From Listeria valentina (GTDB lineage Bacteria > Bacillota > Bacilli > Lactobacillales > Listeriaceae), in assembly GCF_011800755.1 (NCBI RefSeq), contig NZ_JAATJW010000021.1, positions 1-38,823 on the forward strand: a DNA stretch of 38,823 nucleotides. The letters are read 5' to 3'. The translations under genes were made by a program, and so were the position numbers. Below, one piece after another: positions 1 to 7,030 of the stretch (the first letter of the stretch is position 1; every line of letters starts with the position of its first letter). The notes below the pieces were generated by a model. It was not told where the DNA came from. It worked only from the letters and a program-made list of their open reading frames with translations, and did not search any database.

Positions 1-30
1 TTTTATGTATGTTCTATCACAAGTATATCT

Positions 31-76
31 AAAAAAAGACTGTAAACAAAGTTTTTCACTACTTTGTCTACAGTCT
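31..76 (-). terminator. Rho-independent terminator of coaA
   Basis: The 16-base arms at 37-52 and 61-76 pair fully on the minus strand (one G-U pair) around an 8-base loop. They are followed by a run of seven T on that strand at 31-37. The hairpin lies about 30 bases past the coaA stop codon. Confidence 0.85.
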
Positions 77-77
77 G

Positions 78-103
78 AACCATTTCGATTTCGAAATGGT
101 TTT
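78..103 (+). terminator. Possible plus-strand hairpin/terminator
   Basis: The 10-base perfect arms AACCATTTCG and CGAAATGGTT surround a 4-base loop and are followed by a short T run on the plus strand. It sits between the coaA stop and the coaA terminator. It could stop a plus-strand transcript entering from outside the window, or simply be a 3'UTR hairpin. Confidence 0.4.
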
Positions 104-107
104 AAGT

Positions 108-1028
108 TTAACGCCGCAAGTAAACATCGCTGATTAAATGGTTGCTTCCCTTATGGAGGAGCAAGTCAGCTCGATATTTTGTATGCTCAATATTTTCCTT
201 TAAGTTGGGACCATTGATCGTATCCCAAACTTCGCGTGCATAGGCATCTGCTTTTTGATCGCTATAAGCACTATATTTGTGGAAATAAGAACTTTCATCT
301 TGAAAAGCCGTTTCGCGAAGCATAAAGAAGCGTTCTAAATACCAACGTTTACTATCTTCTTCCGCAGCATCTAGATAAATCGAGAAGTCAAAAAAATCAC
401 TTGGGAAAAAGATTTGATCGGAATCCGCTTGTAACACGTTGATCCCTTCAACAATGACAATATCTGGACTTGCTAACTTGCGCGTTTCTTTGAGCACATC
501 GTAAGTAAGATGCGAATAAAGTGGTACCTCAACGTTCTTTTTATTGTTTTTCAAATCAATCAGAAAATCCATAAATTTTTTCTTATCGTAACTTTCTGGA
601 AAGCCCTTTTTATTCATGATGCCTCGCCTCTCAAGCTCCACATTAGGATATAAGAAGCCATCTGTTGTGACGAGTTCCACTTCACGTGTCTTTGAAAACC
701 AGCGATCGAGCATTAATTTTAAAACACGTGCAGTCGTACTTTTCCCAACCGCAACACTTCCAGCAAGAGCGATGATAAAAGGTGGTCGATCTTCTTTTTT
801 CTTCAGATATTCCATTTTTTCACCGTGGATAAAAATAGCCTCATGATATTGAATCGCAATTAATTTTATGAGTGGCAAATAAATCTCAGCAATATCAGAA
901 AGAGAAATCCGGTCGTTTAAACCGCGAATTCGTTCGAGTTCTTCTTGCGTCAATATTTGGTCTTTGCTAATTTCAAGTTCCCGCCAATTTGCGCGTGGAA
1001 AGTGATAATACTGCTTATATTGGTTCAT
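108..1028 (-). CDS. coaA: Type I pantothenate kinase
   Basis: The product phosphorylates pantothenate with ATP in the cytosol, the first and usually feedback-regulated step of coenzyme A synthesis. At 306 residues it has the normal length for the bacterial type I (CoaA, P-loop) family. The Walker A motif GSVAVGKS lies at residues 90-97, followed by TTDGFLYPN near 121, as in E. coli-type CoaA, and the domain is intact to the C-terminal VYLRR. The ATG follows an AAGGA element about 12 bases upstream. The gene is monocistronic, with its own promoter at 1084-1112 and a strong terminator. Some Firmicutes use type II or III kinases instead; the sequence is clearly type I. Confidence 0.95.
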   Translation of the reverse strand: MNQYKQYYHFPRANWRELEISKDQILTQEELERIRGLNDRISLSDIAEIYLPLIKLIAIQYHEAIFIHGEKMEYLKKKEDRPPFIIALAGSVAVGKSTTARVLKLMLDRWFSKTREVELVTTDGFLYPNVELERRGIMNKKGFPESYDKKKFMDFLIDLKNNKKNVEVPLYSHLTYDVLKETRKLASPDIVIVEGINVLQADSDQIFFPSDFFDFSIYLDAAEEDSKRWYLERFFMLRETAFQDESSYFHKYSAYSDQKADAYAREVWDTINGPNLKENIEHTKYRADLLLHKGSNHLISDVYLRR

Positions 1029-1083
1029 GGTCTTAAGCCGTCCTTTTTCCTTTTAGGTAGCGTGTGAATTCGTTTACTGAATA

Positions 1084-1112
1084 AGCATACCTTAAGCCGC
1101 CTCAATCTGCAA
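1084..1112 (-). promoter_or_regulatory. SigA-type promoter of coaA
   Basis: On the minus strand, TTGCAG (1107-1112) and TATGCT (1084-1089) are separated by 17 bases, about 55 bases upstream of the coaA start codon. Confidence 0.6.
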
Positions 1113-1120
1113 GAACGAAC

Positions 1121-1960
1121 TTAATATTTTCGGTAGACATAAACATCTTTTGGCTTATCAATTTGTTGATACTTGGAAACTTCGAGTGACGGGATTTTCA
1201 TCTTGAATGGTGCATAGTATTCTTCTGTGATCGTGCCTGATACAGAAAGCCAAGTATCATTTTTATAATTTGTTTTCTCAGGCATATTGACGAGCATCCC
1301 GAACACACCAGAATCTGCCACACAGTGGATAATACCAAATCTAAATAAAAACAAATGGGCATCTTTTAAAACGGGATCATTATATACAAAACCAGTAAAA
1401 CTCATCTCGCGTCCTGTAAATTCACCTGGATAATTATATAAAATTTCCATGGTCATCAAATAATTACTATCATCCACTACAATAGGATTTTGTTTTAACA
1501 GTCCTTTTTTCTCTCGCTCCATCATCTTTTCATAATCTGATTTTCCGAAATAGCCGCTTGTATCAGGACGTAAAAATTGATTTTGTGCATAAGGATCGTC
1601 CCCGGCCGCATTGTTTTTAGGAAAATGAAAACCTTTTGCACTCACAATTGTCGAATCAAGTGTTGCAATCGGAAACATGAAACCCGCGATAAGTGGGTAA
1701 GTCAGTAAACCATAAACAAAAATCTTCTTCAAAATCGTGTTTTCCCCACTATGTGAGTGTCCAAAATGATCATGCTCTTCTACTTTATCTTCATCTCGGA
1801 AAACAATGATGAGCTGAATAAGAGCTAAGAGAAAAGCAGCTATCATCGCTGAGAAAGACAAATAAGAATATTTCATATTAATATATTTGCTAATTTCTCC
1901 AGAAATATGGAGATACATTAAGTAAAAGCCGAATCCAAATAAAATAAAAGCGCGTAGCAT
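1121..1960 (-). CDS. TIGR03943/DUF1980 family membrane protein (YcgQ-like)
   Basis: A 279-residue membrane protein with hydrophobic segments around residues 2-18, 32-54 and 83-105, then a long soluble C-terminal half ending VYVYRKY. A small His-rich stretch (HDHFGHSH, about residues 63-70) precedes the third segment. It resembles the partner subunit that accompanies DUF318/ArsP-like permeases (B. subtilis YcgQ with YcgR). It lies 15 bases after the permease gene and has a good GGGAGGG ribosome site, so the two are co-transcribed and the products probably form one membrane complex. The substrate is unknown; His-rich tracts in both proteins suggest a metal ion, which is an inference. Confidence 0.75.
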   Translation of the reverse strand: MLRAFILFGFGFYLMYLHISGEISKYINMKYSYLSFSAMIAAFLLALIQLIIVFRDEDKVEEHDHFGHSHSGENTILKKIFVYGLLTYPLIAGFMFPIATLDSTIVSAKGFHFPKNNAAGDDPYAQNQFLRPDTSGYFGKSDYEKMMEREKKGLLKQNPIVVDDSNYLMTMEILYNYPGEFTGREMSFTGFVYNDPVLKDAHLFLFRFGIIHCVADSGVFGMLVNMPEKTNYKNDTWLSVSGTITEEYYAPFKMKIPSLEVSKYQQIDKPKDVYVYRKY

Positions 1961-1975
1961 GATTTTCCCTCCCGT

Positions 1976-3061
1976 CTAAATAAGAATCGAATAAAGAAAG
2001 ACAACAATGGTAACGCTGATAACGATAAAGAATACAAACTTAGCTTTAAAAGAAGCTAGCATCATCATCAGATTTTTAATATCAAGCATTGGGCCAAATA
2101 CTAGAAAGGCCACAATCGACTGTGTCGAAAATAAGCTACGGAACGAAGCGCCGATAAACGCATCCGCTTCTGAGCAAAGAGAGAGAATAAAGGCCAGAAC
2201 CATCATGAGTAAAATCGATAAAATCGGTCCATGACCAATTGACATCAAAGTGGAGGTTTTAATATACGTTTGCATAGCAGAAGCAATCAGTGCTCCAAAA
2301 ACTAAGTACTTTCCTACCGAAAAAAACTCGTCCACAGCGTGTTTAGCCGTATGCCAAATTTTATCCATAAACGAAAGCTCAGCATGACTATGTTCGCTCA
2401 GATGAGCATCGTGATGTTCGTTATGGTGCGAGTGCTCATGAACGGGTAACGTTTCTGCACTTCCAATCCCACTCGAAGCGTATCCAGCTTGTTCAAAACT
2501 CACTTTTTCAGGTACGCCTTGTTGAATGGAAGCCGTACCTTGAGAAGCCTGTAAAGCAAGCCCGCCTTGTGTGTCAACTTTTTCTTCCCCGGTAGCAGGC
2601 GCAAGCAATTTTTCCTTCAAGCCTTCTCCTTTGTAGAAAAAAGCAATCAAATTTCCTACGACAAGTGCAACGACTAAACTACCAACTACCCGCAAAATTG
2701 GAATTTCCCAATTGCTTCCAAAAGCCACGTAAGTTGAAAATAAAACAACTGGATTTATAATAGGTGCCGTTAACATGAAGGCAATTCCCGCATGAAGCGG
2801 CACACCCTTTTTCAGTAAATTGCGCACAATCGGCACGATCCCGCATTCACACGACGGGAAAAGCACACCGATGAAAGAGCCAACAACAACCGCCCAAAAC
2901 CGATTTTTCGGAATCACGCGTGCAATAAATTTCTCAGAGACATACATTTGAATGAAGCTCGCAATAAACACACCAATCAAGACAAAAGGAAGTGCTTCAA
3001 TCAAAATCGAGATAAAAATCGTATTCATTTGCAAAAAAGAGTCTGGTAAATGATTGAACAA
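1976..3061 (-). CDS. DUF318-type permease (YcgR-like) with His-rich loop
   Basis: A predicted multi-pass permease of the DUF318/ArsP superfamily. Two hydrophobic halves are joined by a long cytoplasmic-type linker, and the family motif FPSCECGIVP occurs near residue 70. The linker (about residues 208-227) holds nine histidines in some twenty residues, a likely metal-binding segment. I chose the TTG at 3061 (361 residues, MFNHLPDSFLQ) because it has a purine-rich GGAAGGAAAGAAGG site 8 bases upstream. A longer frame opening at 3124 would begin inside the promoter -35 box. The gene is first in an operon with the YcgQ-like subunit. The transported substrate cannot be read from sequence. Confidence 0.8.
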   Translation of the reverse strand: MFNHLPDSFLQMNTIFISILIEALPFVLIGVFIASFIQMYVSEKFIARVIPKNRFWAVVVGSFIGVLFPSCECGIVPIVRNLLKKGVPLHAGIAFMLTAPIINPVVLFSTYVAFGSNWEIPILRVVGSLVVALVVGNLIAFFYKGEGLKEKLLAPATGEEKVDTQGGLALQASQGTASIQQGVPEKVSFEQAGYASSGIGSAETLPVHEHSHHNEHHDAHLSEHSHAELSFMDKIWHTAKHAVDEFFSVGKYLVFGALIASAMQTYIKTSTLMSIGHGPILSILLMMVLAFILSLCSEADAFIGASFRSLFSTQSIVAFLVFGPMLDIKNLMMMLASFKAKFVFFIVISVTIVVFLYSILI

Positions 3062-3095
3062 AAAAAGAACCTTCTTTCCTTCCAAATCTTCGTTT

Positions 3096-3124
3096 ATTCT
3101 ATCTCTCTTGCCGCAAGAAATCAA
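3096..3124 (-). promoter_or_regulatory. Promoter of permease operon with palindrome in the spacer
   Basis: Minus-strand TTGATT (3119-3124) and TAGAAT (3096-3101) are 17 bases apart. The spacer contains the palindrome TCTTGCCGCAAGA (3106-3118), placed where a repressor or a metalloregulator could act. The expected leader is only about 28 bases. Confidence 0.65.
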
Positions 3125-3139
3125 GTTTCATCTCCATCT

Positions 3140-3172
3140 GAAAAAGCGCCATCCCGCGGATGGCGCTTTTTC
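3140..3172. terminator. Bidirectional terminator after the ABC-F gene
   Basis: Perfect 15-base arms (3140-3154 and 3158-3172, GC core GCGCCATCC/GGATGGCGC) carry A and T runs on both sides. It separates the ABC-F gene from the downstream permease promoter. Confidence 0.9.
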
Positions 3173-3233
3173 ACGAAGCCAAATTTCGCTACAATCCGCT
3201 AAATTCAGCCTTAACTATTTGATAATTCTACCG

Positions 3234-4829
3234 TTAATTTTCTTTTAACTGCCGAAGCTTGCGACTGTTTTCAAGATATGCTTCGTCAAGACTAGCCTTC
3301 TCCGCTTGACTAAGCTTCGGATCCGCAAGCTTAGAAGCAATCTCAGAAAGCCTAAGCTCGATGAGTAAGCTATCCTCTTCCACAATTTGTTCCGCGGATT
3401 CCTTTTCCTGCACCACTTGCTGCATTGATTTTCGCTCAAGCTTCATTTTCCCATTTTCAATTTGAAGCACCTCAAGCGCAATATTTCGTACAAAAGCCGT
3501 ATCATGGGAAACGAATAGCACAGCACCATCAAAAGAAGAAATCAATCCTTCAAGCGCCTCTAAAGCCGCGATATCCAAATAATTAGTTGGTTCATCCAGA
3601 ACTAAAAAGTTGGCATCACTAAGAAGAACCATGGCCAGATAGAGCTTCACTTGCTCACCGCCAGATAAAACAGAAACACACTTTTTCAAATCACTTTGCT
3701 CAAAATGTAAACTGCCAAGGACATCCATCGCCATTTGCGTATCATGAGCATTCACTCGGTTCACATTTTCAAGCATCGTTTCATCCGCATTTAACCCCTT
3801 TAATTCCTGATCGAAATAGGCGATCCTTGTGCTGCCCAAAATCCGGATCGGCGCCTCATCTTTTAAAAGCCGCTTTAGAAAAGTCGTTTTCCCCGAAGCA
3901 TTTTGCCCAATTAAAGCCATTTTATCTCCGATTTTCACTGAAAATGGCTCGATTTCAAATAATTTCTTTTCAGGAACGCTGATTTCTCCTTTTTGAACTT
4001 GCACGAGAGTGGTTCCGGGTTTTAATTTGCGTGACTCAGGGAGCGTAATTTTAACAGGCTTAAATAAGAATGGCTTCTCCACATCCGGCAAACGCTCAAG
4101 CCTTTTTTGCGTCGCTTTAATCGTTTTATGTTGGCTTTTCTGTTGAGTGCCTTTATACATGTTTCCGTAAGCAATTTCTTTTCTACTCATTCCTTTTTTA
4201 AGCAGTTTCGCCTGACTGGTTTCCATACTCGCAGCAATTTGCTTCCGGTGATTCATCGCTGTTTGAAGCTTCCGCTTCTCTGCAATATTGTCATCGTAGG
4301 CTTTTTGCTCCTGCTCGCGTTGCTTCTTTTTTTGCGTTGCATAATCCGAATAATTTCCTTTGTAAACGGTGATCGTCTCACGTTCTAATTCCCAAATCTC
4401 ATCGACAACTGCATCCAAAAAATCACGATCATGTGAAATAATGAGTAACGTTCCAGAAAACCGTTTAAAGTTGCGAATAACATGTTGCGTGCTTGCGACA
4501 TCTAAATTAGAAGTTGGCTCATCAGCGAAAAGAATAGTCGGCCGTTCCTGCAGCGCACGCTGGACTTCCTTGCGCGTTTTCTCGCCTCCACTTAATTTTT
4601 CTGCTTCGGCTGGGATTTGTTCAATGACGCCGACCGTTCCACTCCGGGTAACACTCCCAGTCGTTGCTTCGCGCTTTCCTGAAAGAACTTCAAGTAAAGT
4701 CGTTTTTCCCGTTCCATTTTGACCGATGATCCCAATTCGTGCATTTGGTTTAACACGTAATTCCGGGATACTAAATAAGTTTCGCGCTCCGATTTCCATT
4801 ATTAAATCATAAATTTCGATACTAAACAT
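3234..4829 (-). CDS. ABC-F ribosomal protection protein, Vga/Lmo0919-like
   Basis: A 531-residue soluble protein with two ABC ATPase domains and no membrane segments, the ABC-F architecture. Walker A motifs are GQNGTGKT (36-43) and GQNASGKT (308-315), signatures LSGGE near 79 and 388, and Walker B DEP near 103 and 412. Between the domains lies a long charged, basic linker (about 160-270) of the kind that reaches the peptidyl transferase centre. The first ATPase domain is short, and a charged helical tail follows the second (about 470-531). Family knowledge: such proteins release lincosamides, streptogramin A or pleuromutilins from the ribosome. Synteny suggests the orthologue of L. monocytogenes lmo0919. 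The SD AAGGAGG lies 7 bases before the ATG but is buried in a leader hairpin, consistent with antibiotic-induced expression. Confidence 0.88.
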   Translation of the reverse strand: MFSIEIYDLIMEIGARNLFSIPELRVKPNARIGIIGQNGTGKTTLLEVLSGKREATTGSVTRSGTVGVIEQIPAEAEKLSGGEKTRKEVQRALQERPTILFADEPTSNLDVASTQHVIRNFKRFSGTLLIISHDRDFLDAVVDEIWELERETITVYKGNYSDYATQKKKQREQEQKAYDDNIAEKRKLQTAMNHRKQIAASMETSQAKLLKKGMSRKEIAYGNMYKGTQQKSQHKTIKATQKRLERLPDVEKPFLFKPVKITLPESRKLKPGTTLVQVQKGEISVPEKKLFEIEPFSVKIGDKMALIGQNASGKTTFLKRLLKDEAPIRILGSTRIAYFDQELKGLNADETMLENVNRVNAHDTQMAMDVLGSLHFEQSDLKKCVSVLSGGEQVKLYLAMVLLSDANFLVLDEPTNYLDIAALEALEGLISSFDGAVLFVSHDTAFVRNIALEVLQIENGKMKLERKSMQQVVQEKESAEQIVEEDSLLIELRLSEIASKLADPKLSQAEKASLDEAYLENSRKLRQLKEN

Positions 4830-5018
4830 AAAAAAACCTCCTTATCCATTTTCGGATAGGAGTACACAAAAAAGCATCCATTCTGCTAGGTGTTAACAAG
4901 CAAAATAAACATACTGATCCTGTCCGAAAAAAATGGTTTTGCACACTTGCATTCATTTTTTCTTTATCAAACAGGATTAGAATTTCATTGGCCTAAAAAA
5001 ACACCTCTTTCATTTGTT
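4830..5018 (-). promoter_or_regulatory. Antibiotic-responsive leader (Rli53-like attenuator) of the ABC-F gene
   Basis: The roughly 190-base leader contains mutually exclusive pairings. Minus-strand ATCCTGT (4971-4977), overlapping the tiny uORF stop, can pair with ACAGGAT (4917-4923). Minus-strand CCATTTTTTTCGGA (4923-4936) can pair with TCCGAAAATGG (4846-4856). That last segment otherwise forms the 5' arm and loop of a hairpin (4837-4862) that buries the Shine-Dalgarno GGATAAGGAGG. A U-run at 4869-4874 follows a weak stem and could be a termination site. Known in the family: lmo0919 is controlled by the Rli53 ribosome-mediated attenuator. The exact fold here is my reading by eye. Confidence 0.65.
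4977..4988 (-). CDS. Candidate three-codon leader uORF (MKF)
   Basis: ATG-AAA-TTC-TAA lies about 30 bases after the predicted transcription start, with AAAGAGGTG (5002-5010) upstream at a rather long 13-base spacing. Its stop codon overlaps the leader segment that pairs downstream, as expected of a stalling sensor. An alternative six-codon frame (MKEVFF, 4993-5013) lies immediately before it but would contain the SD itself. Confidence 0.4.
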   Translation of the reverse strand: MKF

Positions 5019-5024
5019 AGCAAC

Positions 5025-5054
5025 AGTATAACAAAAACACACTCTTTTTGGCAA
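5025..5054 (-). promoter_or_regulatory. Promoter of the ABC-F leader transcript
   Basis: Minus-strand TTGCCA (5049-5054) and TATACT (5025-5030) are separated by 18 bases. The start point would be near 5018. Confidence 0.6.
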
Positions 5055-5060
5055 GTTTCA

Positions 5061-5080
5061 CACAATCGATTCTTTTTCTC
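5061..5080 (-). repeat. Decayed third copy of the antitoxin 5' repeat
   Basis: The segment ACAATCGATTCTTTTT here recurs exactly in the antitoxin repeat at 5424-5445. On the minus strand the resemblance extends upstream, with GCTTTTCTT sitting at the same side as in the intact antitoxin promoter, but the -10 box is absent. It looks like the remnant of a second toxin-antitoxin module. Confidence 0.5.
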
Positions 5081-5171
5081 AGCACTTCTCTAAGAAAAGC
5101 ATTTTTACTTGAATTCAGACGATTACTGGCGAAAAAACGAGATTTTAAGCATCTAAAATCGCTGAAAAACG

Positions 5172-5203
5172 TTGACGCATCAACTCTTCAAACATGTTAT
5201 ACT
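5172..5203 (+). promoter_or_regulatory. Extended -10 promoter of the Fst-like toxin
   Basis: TGTTATACT (5195-5203) is an extended -10. A TTGACG at 5172-5177 is 20 bases upstream of it, too far for an ideal -35. Transcription would start near 5210, at the GTCGTCTA segment that can pair with the 3' end of the same RNA. Confidence 0.55.
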
Positions 5204-5248
5204 AAAGAAGTCGTCTATCCCTTTTGCAAAACCCTGCAGATGGGAGGT

Positions 5249-5273
5249 GCTGCGATTGATTCTTCTTTTTTCC
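5249..5273 (+). repeat. Direct repeat over the toxin start site
   Basis: This segment covers the spacer, the start codon and the first codons of the toxin. It matches 5424-5445 except for three transitions and a 3-base insertion. The second copy is transcribed from the opposite strand as the 5' end of the antitoxin, so the two RNAs can pair over the ribosome site, as DR elements do in par/Fst systems. Confidence 0.75.
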
Positions 5274-5360
5274 AGTGTTATTGCCCCTCTCCTTGTTGGC
5301 ATTTGCTTATCGCTTTTCAAGTACTGGCTAGAAACAAGGGGAAATAACAAACGGAAGTAG
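5256..5360 (+). CDS. Fst-family type I toxin (34 aa)
   Basis: The peptide is 34 residues with one membrane helix. Its central motif SSVIAPLLVGICLSLF closely resembles the Fst core (VIAPIFVG), followed by a Trp at the membrane edge (KYWLETR) and a basic NNKRK tail. I place the start at TTG 5256 because GGGAGG sits 8 bases upstream; no ATG exists in frame near it. Known for the family: such peptides insert in the cell membrane and halt growth unless a convergent antisense RNA blocks translation. All expected RNA parts are present here: 5'-3' closing pair GTCGTCTA/TAGACGAC (5211-5218, 5358-5365), shared terminator and antisense repeat. It is one of two plus-strand genes in the window. Confidence 0.8.
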   Translation: MILLFSSVIAPLLVGICLSLFKYWLETRGNNKRK

Positions 5361-5375
5361 ACGACAAGTTCTAGC

Positions 5376-5424
5376 CACATAAAAAATCCCGAGATCTTTA
5401 GCCCGACTCGGGATTTTTTATGTG
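5376..5424. terminator. Shared bidirectional terminator of toxin and antitoxin
   Basis: Perfect 18-base arms (5376-5393 and 5407-5424) with core TCCCGAG/CTCGGGA are flanked by six A and six T. It ends the toxin mRNA rightward and the antitoxin RNA leftward, the layout typical of par loci. Confidence 0.9.
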
Positions 5425-5447
5425 CTACAATCGATTCTTTTTTCCTG
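5376..5447 (-). ncRNA. Fst-type antisense antitoxin RNA (RNA II-like)
   Basis: A roughly 70-base RNA is predicted from the promoter at 5453-5481 to the shared terminator. Its 5' part is complementary to the toxin ribosome site through the repeat pair 5249-5273 and 5424-5445, and its 3' part is complementary to the toxin terminator stem. The gabD gene upstream has no clear terminator of its own, so gabD read-through may also supply antitoxin. Confidence 0.7.
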
Positions 5448-5452
5448 CGTTC

Positions 5453-5481
5453 ATTATAGCAAAGAAAAGCTGGAAAGTAAA
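5453..5481 (-). promoter_or_regulatory. Antitoxin promoter
   Basis: Minus-strand TTTACT (5476-5481), a 17-base spacer and a consensus TATAAT (5453-5458) preceded by TGC. This is a stronger box than that of the toxin, as expected when the unstable antitoxin must be in excess. Confidence 0.7.
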
Positions 5482-5505
5482 TAGACAGGTTAACTAGACT
5501 TATTT

Positions 5506-6972
5506 TTATTGCCGATATTTTAGCGCCACAAATTTCACGTTCAAATATTCTTCTACTCCGAAATGACCATTTTCTCGTCCAAATCCTGAATGTTTCACTC
5601 CACCGAAAGGTGTTTCAGGATGCGAGATTACGGTATCGTTCACTCCAACCATCCCATATTCTAGTGCATTACTAATTTCCTCAACTCGCTCTAGGTTTTC
5701 TGTATAGAAGTAAGAAGCAAGCCCAAATTCGCTATCATTTGCTAATTTTATGACCTCATCATCAGAGACAAAGGAAATAATCGGGATAACCGGACCAAAT
5801 GTTTCTTCATGAAAAATCAGCATTTGCTCGGTAACGCCAGTTAAAACTGTCGGTGCATAAAAGTTCCCTTTCTCATAGTCTTCACCAAGAAGTCGTTCCC
5901 CGCCAATCAGGATTTTTGCACCTCTTTCGGTTGCATCTTTTAATTGGTGATCTATTTTATGGATGGCATCTTCTCGAATTAAGGGACCTACGTTCACCCC
6001 TTCTTGAAGGCCATTTCCAACTTTCAAATTTTGGACACGATCAAGAACAAGTTTGGTAAACTCTTGCTCCACTTCTTTGGCTACAAAAATCCGATTTGGA
6101 GCAATACAAACTTGCCCGTTATTCCGAAACTTCGAGCCTATAAGCCCATCTGCTGCACTTTCAAGATTAGCATCGGAAAACACGATGAAGGGCGCATGCC
6201 CGCCAAGCTCCAGTGAAATTTTCTTCAAGGTTTCTCCCGATTCTTGGTACAATTTTTGACCAACTGCGGTTGAACCGGTAAACGTCAATTTGCGCACTAC
6301 ATCGCTCGCTGTCAGTTCTCCACCGATTTCAGAAGAATTTCCGAGTAATAGATTCACAACGCCTCTTGGAAAACCAGCTTCTTCGAAAATTTCAAAAAGT
6401 GCCAGTGCCGAAAGTGGCGTATCACTAGAAGGCTTCAAAATAACCGTATTCCCTGCTGCAAGAGCTGGCGCAAGTTTCCGAGTGGCCATTCCCATTGGAA
6501 AATTCCACGGTGTGATGGCAGCCGTCACGCCAATCGGTTCTTTCTTTACAATATACACCCGTTTATTCGGAGCTGGAATCGTTTCACCATAAATTCGCCG
6601 AGCTTCTTCTGCATTAAAACGGAAATTTTCTGCGCCTGATAAAATTTCCGCTTTGGCTTCTGCAACTGGTTTTCCTTGCTCAATGGTCATAATTTTCGCG
6701 AGTTTCTCTACTTTTTCTTCTAACAATTGAGCCACACGATGCAACAAATCAACACGATCTTTCAGTTCCATCTTGCTCCACTCTGGAAAAGCCCTATTTG
6801 CCGCTTTAATCGTCCGCTTTGTATCTTCTATTTCAGCTTGTGCTACCTGAGCAACGATTTCTCCTGTTGCAGGATTTTCAACTGCTTTCGTCTTTTGTAA
6901 CGCCCCATCCTGCCAGTCTCCATCAATGAAAAGCTGCGTTTTTACTGTCGGTAGTTCAAGTTTCGTACTCAA
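5506..6972 (-). CDS. gabD: NAD(P)-dependent succinate-semialdehyde dehydrogenase
   Basis: A cytosolic aldehyde dehydrogenase that oxidises succinate semialdehyde to succinate, the last step of the GABA shunt. All core motifs are present: ITPWNFP near residue 153, FTGST near 231, the general base Glu in LELGG near 255 and the catalytic Cys in GQVC near 289. I chose TTG at 6972 (488 residues) because AGGAG lies 7 bases upstream; the in-frame GTG at 6981 is part of that ribosome site. The L. monocytogenes counterpart (lmo0913) is a sigma-B target. A weak GTAT-N15-AGGTAT at the upstream edge is a possible but unconvincing sigma-B site. Exact aldehyde specificity cannot be proven from sequence. 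Confidence 0.88.
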   Translation of the reverse strand: MSTKLELPTVKTQLFIDGDWQDGALQKTKAVENPATGEIVAQVAQAEIEDTKRTIKAANRAFPEWSKMELKDRVDLLHRVAQLLEEKVEKLAKIMTIEQGKPVAEAKAEILSGAENFRFNAEEARRIYGETIPAPNKRVYIVKKEPIGVTAAITPWNFPMGMATRKLAPALAAGNTVILKPSSDTPLSALALFEIFEEAGFPRGVVNLLLGNSSEIGGELTASDVVRKLTFTGSTAVGQKLYQESGETLKKISLELGGHAPFIVFSDANLESAADGLIGSKFRNNGQVCIAPNRIFVAKEVEQEFTKLVLDRVQNLKVGNGLQEGVNVGPLIREDAIHKIDHQLKDATERGAKILIGGERLLGEDYEKGNFYAPTVLTGVTEQMLIFHEETFGPVIPIISFVSDDEVIKLANDSEFGLASYFYTENLERVEEISNALEYGMVGVNDTVISHPETPFGGVKHSGFGRENGHFGVEEYLNVKFVALKYRQ

Positions 6973-7030
6973 AGTTATCACTCCTAAAAAGTTTTGATAC
7001 CTTTCTCTTCCACGAAATACGCGTTTTTAA

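Noticed and set aside
3062-3124. N-terminal extension of the permease to TTG 3124
   Set aside because: The codon lies inside the -35 box of a good promoter and has no ribosome site; TTG 3061 has a strong one.
4890-5093. Plus-strand reading frame opposite the ABC-F leader
   Set aside because: No ribosome site, no recognisable protein; the region is explained by the leader and promoter on the other strand.
5131-5170. Hairpin GATTTTA/TAAAATC as a terminator
   Set aside because: A/T-only 7-base stem without a T run on either strand; it cannot be told from chance.
6985-7025. Sigma-B promoter before gabD
   Set aside because: GTAT-N15-AGGTAT departs from consensus in both boxes; mentioned only because the lmo0913 counterpart is sigma-B controlled.
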